Shown one piece after another: positions 14,259-20,357 of a stretch of 20,357 bases of DNA. Under the pieces are notes generated by a model. That model searched no databases and was not told the origin of the DNA. It saw only the letters and a list, made by a program, of their open reading frames with translations. Source of the stretch: an uncultured Collinsella sp. (GTDB lineage: Bacteria; Actinomycetota; Coriobacteriia; Coriobacteriales; Coriobacteriaceae); contig CAAEOW010000126.1 of the NCBI GenBank assembly GCA_900757705.1, forward strand, positions 1-20,357, written 5' to 3'. Both the position numbers and the translations under genes were made by a program. How positions within the stretch are numbered: the first letter of the stretch is position 1; every line of letters begins with the position of its first letter.

Positions 14259-15428
14259 ATGAGCACGTACGCAATTAAGGCTGACAAGTTCTTCTTGCCG
14301 GCAGGTCCGCAGCTGGGCGGCTATCTTATGGTCGAGGATGGCGTCTTTGGCGCCTGGCAGGCCGACGAGCCCTCTTGCGAGATCAAGGACTACACGGGAT
14401 CGTGGATCGCACCGGGTATGGTCGATACCCACATCCATGGCTTCTACAACCACTCAACTACCGATAACGACCCCGAGGGTATCGATATCAGCTCGACTGA
14501 GCTCGCCCGTCGCGGTACCACCAGCTGGCTACCCACGACGTTCACCGATGGCGTCGAGCAGATCAAGGACGCCTGCGCCGCCATCGCTCAGGCGGACGAG
14601 GGTCGCGGCCCCGACTTCTGCGGTGCTCGCATTCAGGGCATCTACCTGGAGGGCCCCTTCTTTACCATGAAGCACGTGGGCGCGCAGAACCCCGCTTATC
14701 TTATCGATCCCTCCGAGGAGGTCTTTGATCAGTGGCAGGAGGCTGCGGGCGGTCGCATCGTTAAGAGCGCCATGGCGGCCGAGCGCGACGGTGCCGCTGC
14801 TTATGCGGCTGCTCTGAACGCCAAGGGTGTGGTGACCAGCATCGGTCACTCCGACGCCACCTACGATGAGTGCATCGCCGCCATCAACGCCGGTGCCAGC
14901 TGCTTTACGCATACCTATAACGGCCAGCGCGGGCTGCATCACCGTGAGCCCGGTGTCGTGGGTGCTGCTATGTCCACGTCCGAGACCTACGCCGAGATCA
15001 TCTGTGACGGCAAGCACGTAAACCCTGCCGCCATCAAGGCGCTGCTGCAGGCCAAGGGCTGGCAGCACACGGTACTCATCACCGACTGCCTGGGCTGCGG
15101 CGGCATGCCCGAGGGCAGCTACACCAGCGGCGGCATGGACGTCATCATGAAGGACAACCTGTGCTGGCTCGCCGATGGCAAGAGCATTGCCGGTTCGGTG
15201 CTCACGCTTGCCCAGGGCGTCAAGAACATCGTCGACTGGGGCATCGCCAGCGCCGATATCGCCATTCGCATGGCAACCGAGGTGCCGGCACGCTCCGCGC
15301 ACATCGAGGATAAGTGCGGCAGCATCATGCCGGGTCGCGACGCCGACTTTGTCGTGTTCGACCATGAGCTCACCCTCGTCGAGACGTATGTTGGCGGCCA
15401 GAGCGTCGGCAACGCCTTTACCGAGTAA
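14259..15428 (+). CDS. nagA: N-acetylhexosamine-6-phosphate deacetylase (NagA/AgaA type)
   Basis: The product has 389 residues, the usual length. Metal and catalytic residues are present: DTHIHG with His58 and His60, Glu131 in IYLEGPFF, His197 in GHSDA, His218 in FTHTYNG and Asp276 in LITDCLGCGG. E131, H197, H218 and D276 correspond to the E. coli NagA active site. The product hydrolyses N-acetylglucosamine- or N-acetylgalactosamine-6-phosphate to the amino sugar phosphate and acetate. The AgaS and LacC neighbours favour the galacto form. ATG at 14259 has AAGGAG 5 bases upstream; GTG at 14253 lies inside that motif. A possible -10 TATAAG is at 14214, without a clear -35. A 38-residue 3' copy of this gene recurs at 18178. 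Confidence 0.92.
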   Translation: MSTYAIKADKFFLPAGPQLGGYLMVEDGVFGAWQADEPSCEIKDYTGSWIAPGMVDTHIHGFYNHSTTDNDPEGIDISSTELARRGTTSWLPTTFTDGVEQIKDACAAIAQADEGRGPDFCGARIQGIYLEGPFFTMKHVGAQNPAYLIDPSEEVFDQWQEAAGGRIVKSAMAAERDGAAAYAAALNAKGVVTSIGHSDATYDECIAAINAGASCFTHTYNGQRGLHHREPGVVGAAMSTSETYAEIICDGKHVNPAAIKALLQAKGWQHTVLITDCLGCGGMPEGSYTSGGMDVIMKDNLCWLADGKSIAGSVLTLAQGVKNIVDWGIASADIAIRMATEVPARSAHIEDKCGSIMPGRDADFVVFDHELTLVETYVGGQSVGNAFTE

Positions 15429-15440
15429 CGAAAGAAAAAG

Positions 15441-15472
15441 ACGGCGGGCCCGAATCTGCTCGGACCCGCCGT
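15441..15472 (-). terminator. Terminator between nagA and the flavodoxin gene, strongest on the minus strand
   Basis: The stem arms 15441-15453 and 15460-15472 form 13 pairs including one G-T. The A-run at 15432-15439 becomes a T-run for minus-strand transcription, so it mainly ends the flavodoxin gene. The nagA side has no T-run, though the hairpin may still help. Confidence 0.8.
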
Positions 15473-15503
15473 ACGGGTTAAACGCTCAAAAGCACCTTTA
15501 CAG

Positions 15504-16088
15504 TTACAGCTTGCTAGCGATTTTCTTTGCCGTGCGCTTAACGCCGGCCACCAGGCCTCCTGCAGGATGCTCCTTCTCGTATGCTAGGCGCTTCTCGCGC
15601 TTGGCGTACTCTTCGACGATGATGTCTCCATACTCGTCTTCGATCTTGTCGAAGAAGTCGACGGCACCCTTAATTTCCTCAGCGGTCGGGTGCCCCTTTT
15701 GGACACCGCCGGTGAGTTTGAACGGCCCCCACGTATCAAAGCCGGGGCAGCCGTAGACACCCATAAAGATGGCCTGCCTCATGCGGCAGATGCCATCGAT
15801 ATCCTTGCCGTACCACTTGTTTTTGCCACCGTAGGTCATAAGGCCAAACACCTTGTCCTGCGGCTGCAACACGTTAGTGAGCACGCGTGCCATGTCCTTG
15901 TCGATCTCGGAGTAATAGATGCCCGTGGCGACACCAATCAGATGGTATTCGTGCAGGTTGGGATACTCGTTTTTGCCGAGCGTTTTCACATCGAGGGTAT
16001 CGATTTCGGGGTGCGCCTCGACGATGGCGTCCACGAGCTTTTTCGTATTGCCGTGGTGGCGTGAGGCATAAAGAATGATGGTTCGCAT
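15504..16088 (-). CDS. Flavodoxin-family protein
   Basis: The product has 194 residues. The N-terminus MRTIILYASRHHGNTKKLVDAI is the FMN phosphate-binding loop of flavodoxins (T/S-x-x-GNT pattern). Further marks are YHLIGVATGIYYSEIDKDM and KVFGLMTYGGKN, where the second and third FMN loops are expected. The last 40 residues are strongly basic and end KRTAKKIASKL, which is not typical of a simple electron carrier. It may be a flavodoxin-like NAD(P)H reductase or electron shuttle. ATG at 16088 is chosen because the family fold starts there and AAAGG lies upstream; an earlier ATG at 16118 has no homology. It is the only minus-strand gene in the amino-sugar locus and its link to it is unclear. 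Confidence 0.85.
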   Translation of the reverse strand: MRTIILYASRHHGNTKKLVDAIVEAHPEIDTLDVKTLGKNEYPNLHEYHLIGVATGIYYSEIDKDMARVLTNVLQPQDKVFGLMTYGGKNKWYGKDIDGICRMRQAIFMGVYGCPGFDTWGPFKLTGGVQKGHPTAEEIKGAVDFFDKIEDEYGDIIVEEYAKREKRLAYEKEHPAGGLVAGVKRTAKKIASKL

Positions 16089-16245
16089 AAGAAGGCCTTT
16101 CAGCTGTAATTGCATCAATGTCTGTATGGTACCCCGTTACATGGCCGGGATACCGGACGCATCGATGAGCGTGCGGGTTTGTTCTATGGTTAGGATTGAA
16201 ACGGGCGCTTGCGTGAAATAAAGCAGTTGTTCGAAAGGATGGGTA

Positions 16246-17127
16246 ATGGAATACGCTCTCTCCAACGATTCGATTTCTATTAAGGTTTCCACGGCTGGTG
16301 GCTCGTTTACCTCGATTGAGGCCGGAGGTCGCGAGTACTTGTGGCAGGGTGATCCCACCGTGTGGTCCGGCCAGGCGCCGATTTGCTTCCCGATTTGCGG
16401 AGGCTTGCGCGACAACAGCGCCATGACGTTTGCCGGGCATCATGTAAAGCTCGCTCGCCACGGCTTTGCGCGCAAGCAGGAATGGAAGCTGCTGAGCCAA
16501 GGCGAGAACGAGTTGGCTATGTGCCTGGCTTCGGAGGATAACGCCGCGCTGCTGAGCGATTATCCGTATCCGTTTAGGCTCGTCGCCCGCTATACGCTCG
16601 AGGACGCCGCCGTGCGTGTCTCCTATGAGGTTACCAACGAGGGCACCGAGGACATGCCGTTCTTTATCGGTGGGCATCCCGGCTTTAGGTGCCCGCTCGA
16701 TGAGGGCGAGGCCTATACGGACTACGAGTTGCGCTTTGAGAAAGAAGAGGCTGCAGAGCTTTGCACCGCTGTCCCTTCGACTGGCTTGATTGACGTGGAC
16801 AAGCGCTCCAAGAACCCCATGGTGGGAAAGACGCTGCCCCTGTCGCACGAGCTCTTCGATTTTGCGGAGACCATCTTTGACGTGCTCGAGAGCCGCCAGG
16901 TCACGCTTTCCAAAAAGGGCGAGGACAAGGGCGTCCGCCTGAGCTTTGAGGGCTTCCCATATCTCATTGTGTGGAGCAAGCCCGAGGGTGATTTTGTGGC
17001 AGTTGAGCCTTGGGGCGGCCTTTCGACCTGCTCCGATGAGGACGACGTGCTTGAGCATAAGCGTGGCTGCCTTGTCGCCAAGCCCAAGGAGACCGTCGTT
17101 CGCTCGTTCACGATTGAGATTCTGTAA
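16246..17127 (+). CDS. Aldose 1-epimerase family protein (LacX-like mutarotase)
   Basis: The product has 293 residues. It shows the LacX/galactose-mutarotase-like pattern: LWQGDPTVWSGQAPICFPICGGLRD, HGFARKQEW with His72, GGHPGF with the putative catalytic His144, and VAVEPWGGLS with the catalytic base Glu254. Such enzymes interconvert alpha and beta sugars or sugar phosphates. LacX proteins are commonly encoded with tagatose-6-phosphate pathway genes, which fits the LacC kinase starting 59 bases downstream. The start at 16246 has AAAGGA upstream. No terminator lies before the kinase, so the two probably form an operon. The exact substrate is not readable. Confidence 0.9.
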   Translation: MEYALSNDSISIKVSTAGGSFTSIEAGGREYLWQGDPTVWSGQAPICFPICGGLRDNSAMTFAGHHVKLARHGFARKQEWKLLSQGENELAMCLASEDNAALLSDYPYPFRLVARYTLEDAAVRVSYEVTNEGTEDMPFFIGGHPGFRCPLDEGEAYTDYELRFEKEEAAELCTAVPSTGLIDVDKRSKNPMVGKTLPLSHELFDFAETIFDVLESRQVTLSKKGEDKGVRLSFEGFPYLIVWSKPEGDFVAVEPWGGLSTCSDEDDVLEHKRGCLVAKPKETVVRSFTIEIL

Positions 17128-17186
17128 TTCCGTTTTGTCGACTCGTATCGCGAGGCACAAGGAGCCTGCGAGATAAGGAGCTAAAA

Positions 17187-18122
17187 ATGATCCTCACCGT
17201 TACGATGAACCCGTCCGTCGATACACGCTATCAGCTCGATGAGCTCATTATCGACGACGTTAACCGTGTGACGCCCGAAAAGACCGCCGGCGGCAAGGGT
17301 CTCAACGTGGCCCGTGTACTGGGTCAGCTGGGCGACGACGTTGTGGCAACCGGTCTACTCGGCGGCCACATGGGCGCCTACATGGCCGAGCTCATGGATG
17401 CCAACGGCATTAAGAATGATTTTGTACCCATCAAGGGCGAGACTCGCATTTGCCTTAACATCCTCCACGCCGGCAACCAGACCGAGCTACTCGAGAGCGG
17501 CCCGACGATTGCCCCCGAGGAGCTCGATGCCTTTACCGCCAAGTTCGCCGAGCTTGCGAGCAAGGCCGCTGTCGTTACCATCTCGGGTTCGCTGCCCCGT
17601 GGTGTCGAGGCAGGCTACTACGCCAAGATCACGGGTATTGCCGAGAACGCCGGCGCCAAGGTGCTGCTCGATACCTCGGGTGCTTCGCTCGAGGCCGCCC
17701 TTAAGTCCGAAATTAAGCCCGAGCTGGTCAAGCCTAACCTGACCGAGATTAACGGCCTTCTGGGCACGAGCTTTACCACCGACGATGTGGACGAGCTCCG
17801 CGCCGCGCTCGCCTCTGATGCCCGCTTCTCCGATATCCCCTGGGTCGTCGTGTCCATGGGCGCTGCCGGCTCCGTGGGCTTCCATAATGGCCGTGCATTC
17901 CGCGCCAAGACCCCCGATATCCCCGCCGTTAACGCTACGGGCTCTGGCGATTCGACCATTGCCGGCTTCGCGCATGCGATTGCTGCTGGCGCGGATGACG
18001 AGACGGTGCTGCGTACCGCCAACACCTGCGGCAAGCTCAATGCCATGGATCCCATGACTGGCCACTTGGTTATGGATCGTTGGGACGAGGTTTACAACGG
18101 CGTTGTCGTGACCGAGCTGTAG
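17187..18122 (+). CDS. lacC: Tagatose-6-phosphate kinase / 1-phosphofructokinase family (PfkB fold)
   Basis: The product has 311 residues. PfkB signatures are present: TMNPSVD at 6-12, GGKGLNVARVL (35-45), TISGSLPRGV (131-140), KPNLTEINGLLG, and the ATP site NATGSGDSTIAGF with catalytic Asp255. The ending ANTCGKLNAMDPMTGHL fits LacC as well as 1-phosphofructokinase. Given AgaS, the likely reaction is tagatose-6-phosphate plus ATP to tagatose-1,6-bisphosphate. FruK activity on fructose-1-phosphate is the main alternative, but no fructose PTS is nearby. Its ribosome site is TAAGGAG. The product would go to a tagatose-bisphosphate aldolase, which is not in the window. Confidence 0.88.
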   Translation: MILTVTMNPSVDTRYQLDELIIDDVNRVTPEKTAGGKGLNVARVLGQLGDDVVATGLLGGHMGAYMAELMDANGIKNDFVPIKGETRICLNILHAGNQTELLESGPTIAPEELDAFTAKFAELASKAAVVTISGSLPRGVEAGYYAKITGIAENAGAKVLLDTSGASLEAALKSEIKPELVKPNLTEINGLLGTSFTTDDVDELRAALASDARFSDIPWVVVSMGAAGSVGFHNGRAFRAKTPDIPAVNATGSGDSTIAGFAHAIAAGADDETVLRTANTCGKLNAMDPMTGHLVMDRWDEVYNGVVVTEL

Positions 18123-18168
18123 GAGCTTGTGCGCCGCCCCCGGCATCGGTTGCTTGCTTGTGGTTAGA

Positions 18169-18294
18169 GTTGACGGCAAGTGCGGTAGCATTATGCCGGG
18201 GCGCGACGCCGATGCTGTCGTGTTCAATCCCGACCTTACCCTGGTCGAGACGTATGTGGGTGGCAACAGCGTCGGTAATGCATTTACCGAGTAG
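18169..18294 (+). pseudogene. 3' remnant of a second nagA copy
   Basis: The frame ending at the TAG of 18292-18294 encodes KCGSIMPGRDAD, VVF, LTLVETYVGG and SVGNAFTE in order. This matches NagA residues 352-389 with 33 of 38 identical, and both end at the same point. Upstream of about 18169 the resemblance stops: there is no start codon with a ribosome site and no catalytic part, so this is a gene fragment and not a functional deacetylase. It sits directly between the kinase stop and the YhcH-family gene. Differences are mostly at third codon positions or conservative, so the copy has diverged rather than being a recent duplicate. Confidence 0.85.
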
Positions 18295-18326
18295 CCGCCA
18301 AAGAAGCGATCCGAGAGGGGATTTAG

Positions 18327-18800
18327 ATGATTTACGGTGCATTGGGCGATATCGAGGAATACCGCGGAATGCTCAAGGGCCTCGACGTGCTGATCGACTG
18401 GCTCGAGGAGAACGACCCGGCACAGCTCGAGGTCGGCAGCCATCCGATTTTGGGTGAGAAGGTCTTTGCGAACGTCATGTCTCCCACGACGCGTCCCGAG
18501 GCTGAGGCTCACTATGAGACGCATCAGCGCTATCACGACCTGCAGATCGACGTCGAGGGTCGCGAGGCCTTCAAGGTCGCTACGGGCAGCCTGACGCTGG
18601 TCCAGGAGTTTGACGAGAAGGACGACTATGATCTGGTCGATTCCGACGCCTCGATCGCCGGCGATCTTGCCGACGACAAATTCGCGCTGTTCGTTGCCGG
18701 CGAGCCCCACATGCCCACGCTCGAGTTCCCGGGCGATGGCGCACAGCCGGTCAAGAAGATCTGCTTTAAGTTGCTTGCCGACGCCTACTGGGAGGAGTAG
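18327..18800 (+). CDS. YhcH/YjgK/YiaL-family protein, probable sugar anomerase
   Basis: The product has 157 residues, full length for this family (DUF386, beta-bicupin fold). The metal-binding region EAHYETHQRYHDLQIDVEG (60-78, with His62, His66 and His70) and GEPHMP (125-130) are typical. A well-known member, E. coli YhcH (NanQ), helps open or anomerise sialic acid during catabolism; other members sit in sugar-acid operons. Here it closes the amino-sugar locus. Its substrate may be a GalNAc- or sialic-acid-derived sugar, which is inference. Its ribosome site is GAGAGGGG. It follows the nagA remnant without a terminator, so transcription may come from the kinase operon. Confidence 0.9.
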   Translation: MIYGALGDIEEYRGMLKGLDVLIDWLEENDPAQLEVGSHPILGEKVFANVMSPTTRPEAEAHYETHQRYHDLQIDVEGREAFKVATGSLTLVQEFDEKDDYDLVDSDASIAGDLADDKFALFVAGEPHMPTLEFPGDGAQPVKKICFKLLADAYWEE

Positions 18801-18832
18801 CGAGCTGCTCGGCTGAGCTGTTCGTCTGATGG

Positions 18833-18912
18833 CGTGATTCCCCTAGGGAAATCACGCTAGGACCCCGCCAAACGGGTTTTCCCTAGGGAAATCACGTTTG
18901 GCGGGGTTTTCT
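18833..18912 (+). terminator. Double hairpin terminator with repeated CCCTAGGG palindromes
   Basis: The first unit, 18833-18856, is a 24-base near-palindrome (one mismatched pair) centred on CCCTAGGG. The second has a perfect 13-bp outer stem (18862-18874 with 18895-18907), and its loop holds the perfect palindrome TTTCCCTAGGGAAA (18878-18891). TTTTCTGTTTT follows. The 16 bases CCCTAGGGAAATCACG occur in both units, exactly 40 bases apart (18841 and 18881). Confidence 0.8.
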
Positions 18913-18934
18913 GTTTTGAATAGGGAAGCCTCAT

Positions 18935-19300
18935 TTATTTGCGAAGAACATCGGCTAGCCGCAGGATTGAAATCATCGACCGATAAGTGAGTTCCACTTT
19001 TTCGCCCGCAAGCAGTCGTTTCGAGCCAATCTCATCTAGCCCCACAAGCCGAGAAAACAGCGGGCCGCTCATCGTGCCCTCGTCAATTGATTCCCTTATG
19101 GTCTTCAAAACGTCCGTATCATGAAGCGATGCCGAGCTGTAGGGGGCAACACGAGCGGAACTCTCAATTAACGACGAGACAAAAGGATGGAGATGCTTTG
19201 GACATAGTCCATCAAACACCACATCCCCATTGTCGTTCGAGCCGACCAGGCGCCAAGTATAATGATCGACCCAGTCATCCCCGTCGTATATGGCGTTCAT
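18935..19300 (-). CDS. Unrecognised small protein, possible degenerate helix-turn-helix
   Basis: The product has 121 residues and I do not recognise a family. The N-terminal half (MNAIYDGDDWVDHYTWRLVG, DGLCPKHLHPFVSSLIESS) is globular. The C-terminal 45 residues (SGPLFSRLVGLDEIGSKRLLAGEKVELTYRSMISILRLADVLRK) follow the spacing of an XRE-type helix-turn-helix (FSRLVGLDEIGSKRLLAGE, then helix), so a DNA-binding or antitoxin-like role is possible but unproven. ATG at 19300 is chosen because GGGAAG lies 6 bases upstream and it starts 14 bases after the upstream gene's stop; an extension to 19390 would overlap that gene by about 75 bases. Base use is more AT-rich than in the sugar genes. Confidence 0.6.
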   Translation of the reverse strand: MNAIYDGDDWVDHYTWRLVGSNDNGDVVFDGLCPKHLHPFVSSLIESSARVAPYSSASLHDTDVLKTIRESIDEGTMSGPLFSRLVGLDEIGSKRLLAGEKVELTYRSMISILRLADVLRK

Positions 19301-19314
19301 GAGCAACTTCCCGT

Positions 19315-19824
19315 CTAGAGAGAGAAACCTATTTGGACATCGGGGCGCAAGACCGCAATCCATATCGGGCCTGCAGCAGCTCCAACCCAACGCACCACAT
19401 AGGTTCCCTTTCGTACATGTGTATCAATCTGCCCCGAAATGCCGGTGAATGCAATTCCAGACCCGTTTGTCGGATAGCAATCGACGTATTTTTGTTTTCC
19501 GCTCACAACCTTGTATAGATATATCGTTCCAGCAAAAGAGAAGGGATCGTTCGCAATTTTGTCCGGAAGAACTTGCCACCTCAAAATCCCGCTACCAATA
19601 TGGTCAAGCTTGACCGTTCCGCCGTCCCCCTCAAAAGTGGCAAGGGGATTTACCCAAGACTGAGAGTCGGCATCGCCCTCCTTAGCAGTTATCAGCAGAC
19701 TGCCCGTATAAGACTGCTGAGGCTCACCTTCAGGACAGACAGCCTTGGCCCAAGAAGGGCCACTCAGGCAGAACAGTCCGAGCAGCATCAATACCAACAA
19801 AAGAAAACCCTTAGTTCTTTTCAT
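19315..19824 (-). CDS. Secreted protein of unknown function
   Basis: The product has 169 residues. A clear signal peptide is present: KRTKG, then the hydrophobic FLLLVLMLLGLFCLSG, and a likely cleavage site near SWAKA (about residue 28). No lipobox is seen. The mature part is about 140 residues, mostly beta-type, with two Cys (VCPEG and VDCYPTNG) that could form a disulfide outside the cell, and no catalytic or anchoring motif I recognise. The start at 19824 has only a weak GGGG ribosome site. It precedes the unknown cytosolic gene at 19300 in a two-gene unit. The composition is clearly less GC-rich than the neighbouring locus, which hints at acquired DNA. Confidence 0.65.
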   Translation of the reverse strand: MKRTKGFLLLVLMLLGLFCLSGPSWAKAVCPEGEPQQSYTGSLLITAKEGDADSQSWVNPLATFEGDGGTVKLDHIGSGILRWQVLPDKIANDPFSFAGTIYLYKVVSGKQKYVDCYPTNGSGIAFTGISGQIDTHVRKGTYVVRWVGAAAGPIWIAVLRPDVQIGFSL

Positions 19825-20046
19825 CTATATCCCCAACGTCTCTCGACATTTGTATATCGTGACTATTTTAGATCTATATGGCCAATTCGAGCCCTCACCA
19901 TGGCAATTGTTGCAGCTGGGTTTCTTTTCATTAAGATTTCACTTTGGTAAATCCCCGCCCCTAAGCATTAAACCCGAAGTCCACCGAGTGGGCCGCTGTT
20001 GACGTGGCGATGCTTGGATTGGCGCGCACGCACTCAAAATCGGCAA

Positions 20047-20070
20047 CAAAAAAGCCGCCCGAAGGCGGCT
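20047..20070 (-). terminator. Terminator of tRNA-Thr
   Basis: On the minus strand AGCCGCC (complement of 20064-20070) and GGCGGCT (complement of 20053-20059) form a 7-bp stem with loop TTCG. It is followed by a run of six T (20048-20053). It lies 12 bases beyond the encoded CCA end of the tRNA. Confidence 0.85.
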
Positions 20071-20081
20071 ATCTTGAGCAA

Positions 20082-20157
20082 TGGAGCCAGCGACCGGGCT
20101 CGAACCGGTGACCCCCGCTTTACGAGAGCGGTGCTCTACCAACTGAGCTACGCTGGC
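20082..20157 (-). tRNA. tRNA-Thr (anticodon CGT)
   Basis: The minus strand gives a full cloverleaf: acceptor GCCAGCG (20151-20157) pairing with CGCTGGC (20086-20092), D-loop AGCTCAGTTGGTAGAGC, anticodon stem CCGCT/AGCGG with the 7-base loop CTCGTAA (anticodon CGT), and T-arm CCGGTTCGAGCCCGG. Discriminator T and an encoded CCA (20082-20084) follow. It reads the ACG threonine codon. Length is 76 bases including CCA. Confidence 0.97.
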
Positions 20158-20196
20158 GGCCATGTGATGACGCAACTGAGGCGCCAACGGCTGTCT

Positions 20197-20225
20197 ATGA
20201 TACGGGACATCGCACATCCGCGCAA
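20197..20225 (-). promoter_or_regulatory. Promoter of tRNA-Thr
   Basis: On the minus strand TTGCGC (20225-20220) and TATCAT (20202-20197) are separated by exactly 17 bases. The predicted transcription start near 20190 is about 33 bases before the mature tRNA 5' end, a normal leader length. Confidence 0.68.
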
Positions 20226-20287
20226 GTGTTCTGACGGCTTTTCTCACTTTAAATGCACTCCTTGATTGGCAACTTCATCCGAACACC

Positions 20288-20325
20288 TCCCATATTCATC
20301 CGTACATGTACGGATGAATATGGGA
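20288..20325. repeat. Perfect 38-bp palindrome upstream of tRNA-Thr
   Basis: Two 19-base arms are exact reverse complements with no spacer; the centre is TACATGTA, the outer part TCCCATATTCATCCG and its complement. The whole lies about 62 bases upstream of the tRNA -35 box. There is no T-run on either side, and the zero loop speaks against a standard terminator. It may be a protein-binding site, a cruciform or a scar of an inverted-repeat element. Confidence 0.9.
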
Positions 20326-20340
20326 ATCCGATACCCTGAG

Positions 20341-20357
20341 GGCCGGACCGGCCGGCC
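20341..20357. repeat. GC-only dyad at the window edge
   Basis: GGCCGG-A-CCGGCC at 20341-20353 is a 13-base dyad, followed by GGCC at the very end. It may be the start of a hairpin or of the terminator of a gene outside the window. Confidence 0.35.

Noticed and set aside
18841..18896. Two repeat units as the start of a CRISPR array
   Set aside because: There are only two copies, each is part of a terminator-like hairpin, there is no regular spacer series and no cas gene.
18935..20081. Integrated genomic island at tRNA-Thr
   Set aside because: The composition shift and tRNA neighbour suggested it, but I found no integrase and no copy of the tRNA 3' end as an attachment repeat in the window, so it is kept only as a hint.
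19939..20247. Minus-strand 102-codon frame over the tRNA
   Set aside because: It runs through tRNA-Thr and its terminator, so it cannot be a normal gene.
20288..20325. The 38-bp palindrome as a terminator
   Set aside because: There is no T-run on either side and no loop, so it does not fit a rho-independent terminator.

Overview
The window reads like a chromosomal segment of a high-GC, gut-type actinobacterium of the class Coriobacteriia, most likely close to Collinsella. This rests on dense GC-rich genes, strong purine-rich ribosome binding sites, a long-form HPF and the mix of genes. No rRNA or species marker is present, so the placement is an inference. No mobile element, CRISPR array or phage gene was seen.

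Layout, left to right. (1) 1-2413: the tail of an amino-acid ABC transporter binding protein, the ribosome hibernation factor hpf, and a DegV-family lipid-binding protein. (2) 2506-5822: a tight four-gene operon with a 3-hydroxyisobutyrate-dehydrogenase-type enzyme carrying a striking His/Cys-rich tail, a small membrane protein, a HEAT-repeat protein and an NAD-type isocitrate dehydrogenase. (3) 5949-7034: a membrane-anchored protein resembling a SurA-type chaperone. (4) 7149-8033, minus strand: an XRE regulator and a DUF2975 membrane protein. (5) A gene-free stretch of about 700 bases with promoter and operator signals. (6) 8736-18800: an amino-sugar locus. (7) 18935-20357: an unrecognised minus-strand gene pair, tRNA-Thr(CGT) and a perfect 38-bp palindrome.

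The amino-sugar locus is the core. A mannose-family phosphotransferase system (EIIA, YajC, EIIB, EIIC, EIID) imports and phosphorylates a hexosamine. A GntR/HutC regulator, an AgaS-type deaminase/isomerase, a NagA-type deacetylase, an aldose-1-epimerase-like protein, a LacC-type kinase and a YhcH-family protein follow. AgaS plus LacC points to N-acetylgalactosamine: GalNAc-6-P is deacetylated to GalN-6-P, deaminated and isomerised to tagatose-6-P, then phosphorylated to tagatose-1,6-bisphosphate. The aldolase that would complete the route is not in the window. The same 13-base dyad lies in front of the PTS operon and in front of agaS, suggesting one regulon under the GntR protein. A 3' fragment of a second nagA copy lies between the kinase and the YhcH gene, a trace of past rearrangement.

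The observations most worth a second look are the metal-binding-type tail on the dehydrogenase, YajC encoded inside the PTS operon, a long acidic insertion in EIID, the nagA remnant, the shared operator and the 38-bp palindrome upstream of the tRNA. None of these proves a new system.
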